From an uncultured Prevotella sp. (GTDB lineage Bacteria > Bacteroidota > Bacteroidia > Bacteroidales > Bacteroidaceae), in the NCBI GenBank assembly GCA_946624005.1, contig CAMORS010000008.1, positions 1-54,896 of the forward strand: DNA of 54,896 nt, written 5' to 3'. This document shows positions 51,855 through 54,896 of this stretch, in pieces. Below the pieces are notes generated by a model that made no database searches, had not been told where the DNA came from, and saw only the letters and a list, made by a program, of their open reading frames with translations. The position numbers and the translations under genes are program-made. Position 1 is the first letter of the stretch; each line of letters opens with the position of its first letter.

Positions 51855-53651
51855 TTAAGATAATATCGAATGGATAAAAACTGTCAACGACAACATGTCG
51901 GCACTGCCTCCAGGTGAGATATTCTCGTCGATGAACTGTTCGTTCATTGCCGAGAGCTTATCAACTGAGAAGTCGGCTAACAGCTCTTCAGACTGTTGTT
52001 TTACGCGGGCTACTGTCATGGCGTCCTTACGATAGTAAATGTTCGTATCGTCGAGTTGTGACATGATGTGCAACAATGTCTTGTGACATTGATACTCGTC
52101 GTAGCGCAGTTGCTGATAGTAGGGTAGCCAGTCAGTTGCCAGTTGGGCATAGCCTTGCTGAGCGTTGGCCAAAGCTCCCTTGACGAGATGCTTCCCAATG
52201 ACCGAGCTGCCATGGGTTCCCTCGGCTTTGGGGAATTGGCATGCCAGTTGCTTAATGATATGTTGGAGTGACGTTACATTAGGTGTTTTCCCTCTTTTCT
52301 CTTCTTTCCGCACACTCTTCATCATTTGCGCGGCAGCCACAACAGCCAATCCTAATGAGAACAACGCCCCTTTATGGGTATTCACGTTACGTGTGGCTTC
52401 AAGCATCGCCTTTTCAGCCTCGATGCCTATGGTGCGTATCTGTTCTGTCTCTGGTTGTTGATCTTGAAAACCTAACAGACTGAGTTTCAAGAAATAGGGG
52501 TGTAGCGCACGGATGCTTTCAAGCATCAACGCGTAGTCCATATCGCGATGTGCTCCGTTGTCGTGCTTGTCGACCAACCCTGGTTTCGGTGTTGTGTCGA
52601 GCTCTGTCTGCAGGGCTTGTGTGGCAAGGTGGGCGATCAGATAGGGTAAGGTGGTCGGTGGAACCAGAGCCGCAGCCTTCAGCAAGGAGCCTTCATTCAG
52701 GAAACGTCTCACGGCAGAAGCGCTGATGGCTGTATCTTGTTCTATTTCATCGCTTTCCGACGGCATCAGGAGCCGTTCTATTTCTTTGACCTCTATCCCT
52801 TTCTCTGGCAACAGCTGCTCCATCAGCTCGTTATAGCGTCGGGTCAGCCGGTCGGTCGGTTCGGAACCAACAAAGCGTACCGAAGCCTGGAGGGCAGGAG
52901 CGATATGGCGAGCGAACAGATCGAGGTCGAGCGTCATCTGTGTATCGCTCGCATCCGACAGTTGTTTGAGGAAGTAGGTGGGGAATGTAGTGGCAGAAAT
53001 TGCGTAGTCGCTTCCTTCCACGACAGACACGTTGTTCAGTTCACGGCACCCTGCTTGAATCATGGCCAGCCGTTCTTCATAGCCGAACGTCGAGAGATCT
53101 TCTTTCACTGCCATTACAAAAAGGTGGTCTACCTGCCTTGCGGCTTGCTCAATCAGGTAGCGGTGCCCCCGAGTGAAGGGGTTGGCATTCATGACGATCA
53201 CGCCTTTTTTCGAGGAGCGGGGAGCGAGGAACGAGGAACGAGAGAGGTGGTCGCAGTATCGTTTGAGACCGTCGCCTGTCTCCATGAGGATAGCCTTTCG
53301 CGATGTTGCCAACAGACGGAACGATAGACTCTCGAAGATGTGCAGGTTATCGGGCTTGGTGAACACGCGTATGGTGGTGAATCCCTGCTCATGGGCTCTA
53401 CTGATCAGGTGCGACACCAGCCGGTTGCTCATCCCCTCGTCGCGTAGCCTATTGCCCACGGCAATACACTTGATGACATTGCCTTTCAGACCACCGCCAG
53501 CCAGCAGTTCGTCATCGCCCACGGCATATACCCCCGCATAATAGTCAACGTCGTCAAGGCGTAAACTATTATCAACAAGAAAGCGTTCCACCCGTTGGCG
53601 GTAAGCTCTCAGCGTCAGAGGCAGTTGGCGAATCTCGTATTCTGTGTACAT
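51855..53651 (-). CDS. Fused citrate lyase ligase (CitC) and triphosphoribosyl-dephospho-CoA synthase (CitG)
   Basis: This 598-residue fusion activates citrate lyase. The N-terminal half is CitC: a GNAT-like region (about residues 1-125), then a nucleotidyltransferase domain with NANPFTRGHRYLIEQ (155-169, T/HxGH variant) and ISASAVRRFL (about 312). CitC acetylates the lyase prosthetic group. From about residue 335 it is CitG/MdcB-like: TELDTTPKPGLVDKHDNGAH, NTHKGALFSLGLAVVAAAQ and the closing NISPGGSADMLSLTVFIHS. CitG makes the triphosphoribosyl-dephospho-CoA precursor. A short low-complexity linker (53211-53246, SSFLAPRSSKKG) separates the two CitC domains. CitX is 23 bases upstream. Confidence 0.9.
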   Translation of the reverse strand: MYTEYEIRQLPLTLRAYRQRVERFLVDNSLRLDDVDYYAGVYAVGDDELLAGGGLKGNVIKCIAVGNRLRDEGMSNRLVSHLISRAHEQGFTTIRVFTKPDNLHIFESLSFRLLATSRKAILMETGDGLKRYCDHLSRSSFLAPRSSKKGVIVMNANPFTRGHRYLIEQAARQVDHLFVMAVKEDLSTFGYEERLAMIQAGCRELNNVSVVEGSDYAISATTFPTYFLKQLSDASDTQMTLDLDLFARHIAPALQASVRFVGSEPTDRLTRRYNELMEQLLPEKGIEVKEIERLLMPSESDEIEQDTAISASAVRRFLNEGSLLKAAALVPPTTLPYLIAHLATQALQTELDTTPKPGLVDKHDNGAHRDMDYALMLESIRALHPYFLKLSLLGFQDQQPETEQIRTIGIEAEKAMLEATRNVNTHKGALFSLGLAVVAAAQMMKSVRKEEKRGKTPNVTSLQHIIKQLACQFPKAEGTHGSSVIGKHLVKGALANAQQGYAQLATDWLPYYQQLRYDEYQCHKTLLHIMSQLDDTNIYYRKDAMTVARVKQQSEELLADFSVDKLSAMNEQFIDENISPGGSADMLSLTVFIHSILS

Positions 53652-53674
53652 GGCTGGCAGTCAGAAGGTTCGTG

Positions 53675-54187
53675 TCACGTATTCATATCATTATAGTTGT
53701 CGATGAGGCGGTTGATATGCTGGTGCAGCTCTTCTTGCGTATGCGTGCGGTTACGCATGCAGTAGCGAGCCTCGTTGTCGCAGATAAGACATTTGCGCGG
53801 TGCGCGTCCTACCGCAGCCCGACCAAGCGGTGCTCCGTCGTGCTGGATCACATCGATGTCGAAGAGCCGTCCCAGTGGGTGCTTGTCTTCGATGTCGCAA
53901 CAGCGCGTCTTTGCTTCCGTCTCTGAGAGAGAGGTTACGAAATAGGCTTCGTAGCCCGTTTCGAGGTCACGCTCCTCAAGGCTTTCAATCTCACCTTCAA
54001 ACACTCTGCGCATCTCGCTGACAGCAGCATGGGCGACCGTGAGCGACTGTTCGTTGCGCTTGACGCTGCCAGGCATCACGACCGTCAGGCACACCAACGT
54101 CTTGTCAGGATGTTGTTCCAACAAGCTCATCTGTCGTGCATGCCTCGCGTCGCGACTGCCCAGCAACTGTTCAAGCGTTATCTGCAT
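53675..54187 (-). CDS. citX: Apo-citrate lyase phosphoribosyl-dephospho-CoA transferase (CitX)
   Basis: CitX (170 residues) attaches the triphosphoribosyl-dephospho-CoA prosthetic group to the acyl carrier subunit CitD. Motifs are ITLEQLLGSRDARHARQMSL, VCLTVVMPGSVKRNEQS, HPLGRLFDIDVIQ with the conserved acidic pair, and APRKCLICDNEARYCMRNRT, a cysteine-containing family signature. It is 2 bases downstream of citF and 23 bases upstream of the citC-citG fusion. Confidence 0.92.
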   Translation of the reverse strand: MQITLEQLLGSRDARHARQMSLLEQHPDKTLVCLTVVMPGSVKRNEQSLTVAHAAVSEMRRVFEGEIESLEERDLETGYEAYFVTSLSETEAKTRCCDIEDKHPLGRLFDIDVIQHDGAPLGRAAVGRAPRKCLICDNEARYCMRNRTHTQEELHQHINRLIDNYNDMNT

Positions 54188-54189
54188 TG

Positions 54190-54896
54190 CTATCCTTTGA
54201 TGTTCTTAATCACGTCCATGACGGAGCCGTCACGGTTCATCACCACGCCGACCACCTTGTCGCCGAAGGGCAGCGGGTCGGGCTGACCGATCACCTTCAG
54301 AGCATGGTCGCGCAGTTCTTCGAGTGTGACAATCTTCAGGCCGGCAGCCTTCAGGCGCTCAGCAATCTCCGGACGAGCCGGATTGACGGCGATGCCGTAT
54401 TCCGTAACGACGACATCAACGGTGCTTCCCGGTGTGATGAGCGTTGTCACCTCGTCGACCACGCATGGAATACGTCCGCGCAGCAGCGGGCAGACGATGA
54501 TTGACAGGGCCGAGTCGGCTGCAGTGTCAGGATGACCGCCTACGGCACCACGGATGATACCATCGCTACCAACGAGCACGTTGACGTTGAAGTTAACATC
54601 TACTTCGAGGGCTGAGAGGATGACGATGTCCAGATAGTGGGTAGCCGATCCCGGCGTGTCGGCACTGGCATACTCGCTGGCCGACACCTCTTTGTGCATC
54701 GGATCGTTCATAAGCGACTCGGCAGCCACCTTGTCGAACGACTGTACATCGATCAGACGGTCGATCAAGCCTTCTTCGTGCATTTTCACCATATGGGCAG
54801 TGATGCCGCCAAGGGCGAACGAAGCCTTGATGCCCTGCTCTATCATGCTCTCGCGGATATACTTCACGGCAGCGAGCGAAGCACCGCCCGAACCAG
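54190..54896 (-). CDS. citF: Citrate lyase alpha subunit (CitF), 3' part, truncated by the window edge
   Basis: The C-terminal ~235 residues of CitF, the citrate:acetyl-ACP transferase subunit, are visible. The frame runs off the window, reading SGSGGASLAAVKYIRESMIE at the edge. An internal GTG at 54867 should not be taken as the start. Family landmarks are GGITAHMVKMHEEGLIDRLI, LSALEVDVNFNVNVLVGSDG, GAVGGHPDTAADSALSIIVC and PARPEIAERLKAAGLKI. CitD and CitE would be expected just outside. It is 2 bases upstream of citX. Confidence 0.93.
   Translation of the reverse strand, partial: GSGGASLAAVKYIRESMIEQGIKASFALGGITAHMVKMHEEGLIDRLIDVQSFDKVAAESLMNDPMHKEVSASEYASADTPGSATHYLDIVILSALEVDVNFNVNVLVGSDGIIRGAVGGHPDTAADSALSIIVCPLLRGRIPCVVDEVTTLITPGSTVDVVVTEYGIAVNPARPEIAERLKAAGLKIVTLEELRDHALKVIGQPDPLPFGDKVVGVVMNRDGSVMDVIKNIKG

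Noticed and set aside
54190..54867. Complete 225-codon gene starting at the GTG at 54867
   Set aside because: The frame continues upstream to the window edge with the CitF-like SGSGGASLAA, so this is the 3' part of citF, not a full gene.

Overview
The window looks like chromosome from a Bacteroidota bacterium, most likely a Prevotellaceae (Prevotella/Segatella-type) species. The evidence is a SusC/SusD pair, RprX/RprY-like regulators, C-terminal tails resembling type IX secretion (T9SS) sorting signals, a citrate lyase cofactor cluster, and promoters of the Bacteroidetes type (a TTG-like -33 box, 19-21 bases, then TAnnTTTG). I see no tRNA, rRNA, CRISPR array, transposase or phage gene.

Layout. 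0.1-9.8 kb: a secreted beta-helix protein (-), a YiiX-like secreted amidase (+), a ridA-queC unit (-), two translationally coupled M6 metalloproteases (+) and uvrB (+). 9.8-15.8 kb, all minus: an M15-like DUF5715 protein and a tight ABC-F / grpE / dnaJ / folC run. 16.1-17.7 kb: an FAD-dependent dehydrogenase. 17.7-35.9 kb: a Wzx/Wzy-type exopolysaccharide locus in two converging units. The plus-strand unit is a Wza-like export lipoprotein, a Wzc-like co-polymerase and an acyltransferase. The long minus-strand unit holds rfbA, rfbC, two acyltransferases, a pyruvyl transferase, an Fe-S F420-dehydrogenase-like protein, a flippase, a polymerase, four glycosyltransferases, a WcaF-like acetyltransferase and a WcaJ-like initiating transferase. 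The two units meet at a strong symmetric terminator.

37-41 kb: an RprX/RprY-like two-component system, then rpsF-rpsR-rplI. 41-48.2 kb: a compact polysaccharide utilisation locus (SusC, SusD, GH18 endo-beta-N-acetylglucosaminidase-like enzyme, DUF1735+LamG lipoprotein), probably acting on N-glycans. 48.3-54.9 kb, all minus: citF (cut by the window edge), citX, a citC-citG fusion, aconitase and NADP-isocitrate dehydrogenase, which together place citrate cleavage and citrate oxidation in one apparent transcription unit.

The most unusual signal is non-coding. All three long divergent intergenic gaps (3.3-4.0, 15.8-16.1 and 35.9-37.2 kb) contain a tandem array with an exact 22-base period but largely different unit sequences. 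In the first array the sequence family changes while the 22-base phase is kept. A second family, a 101-102 base element rich in GGTGAGGTG, occurs three times, two of them as an inverted pair around two perfect hairpins. Other points of interest are a Wzc-like protein with no C-terminal tyrosine cluster, an ABC-F protein whose second ATPase site is degenerate, and promoters placed so close to start codons that leaderless mRNAs are likely.
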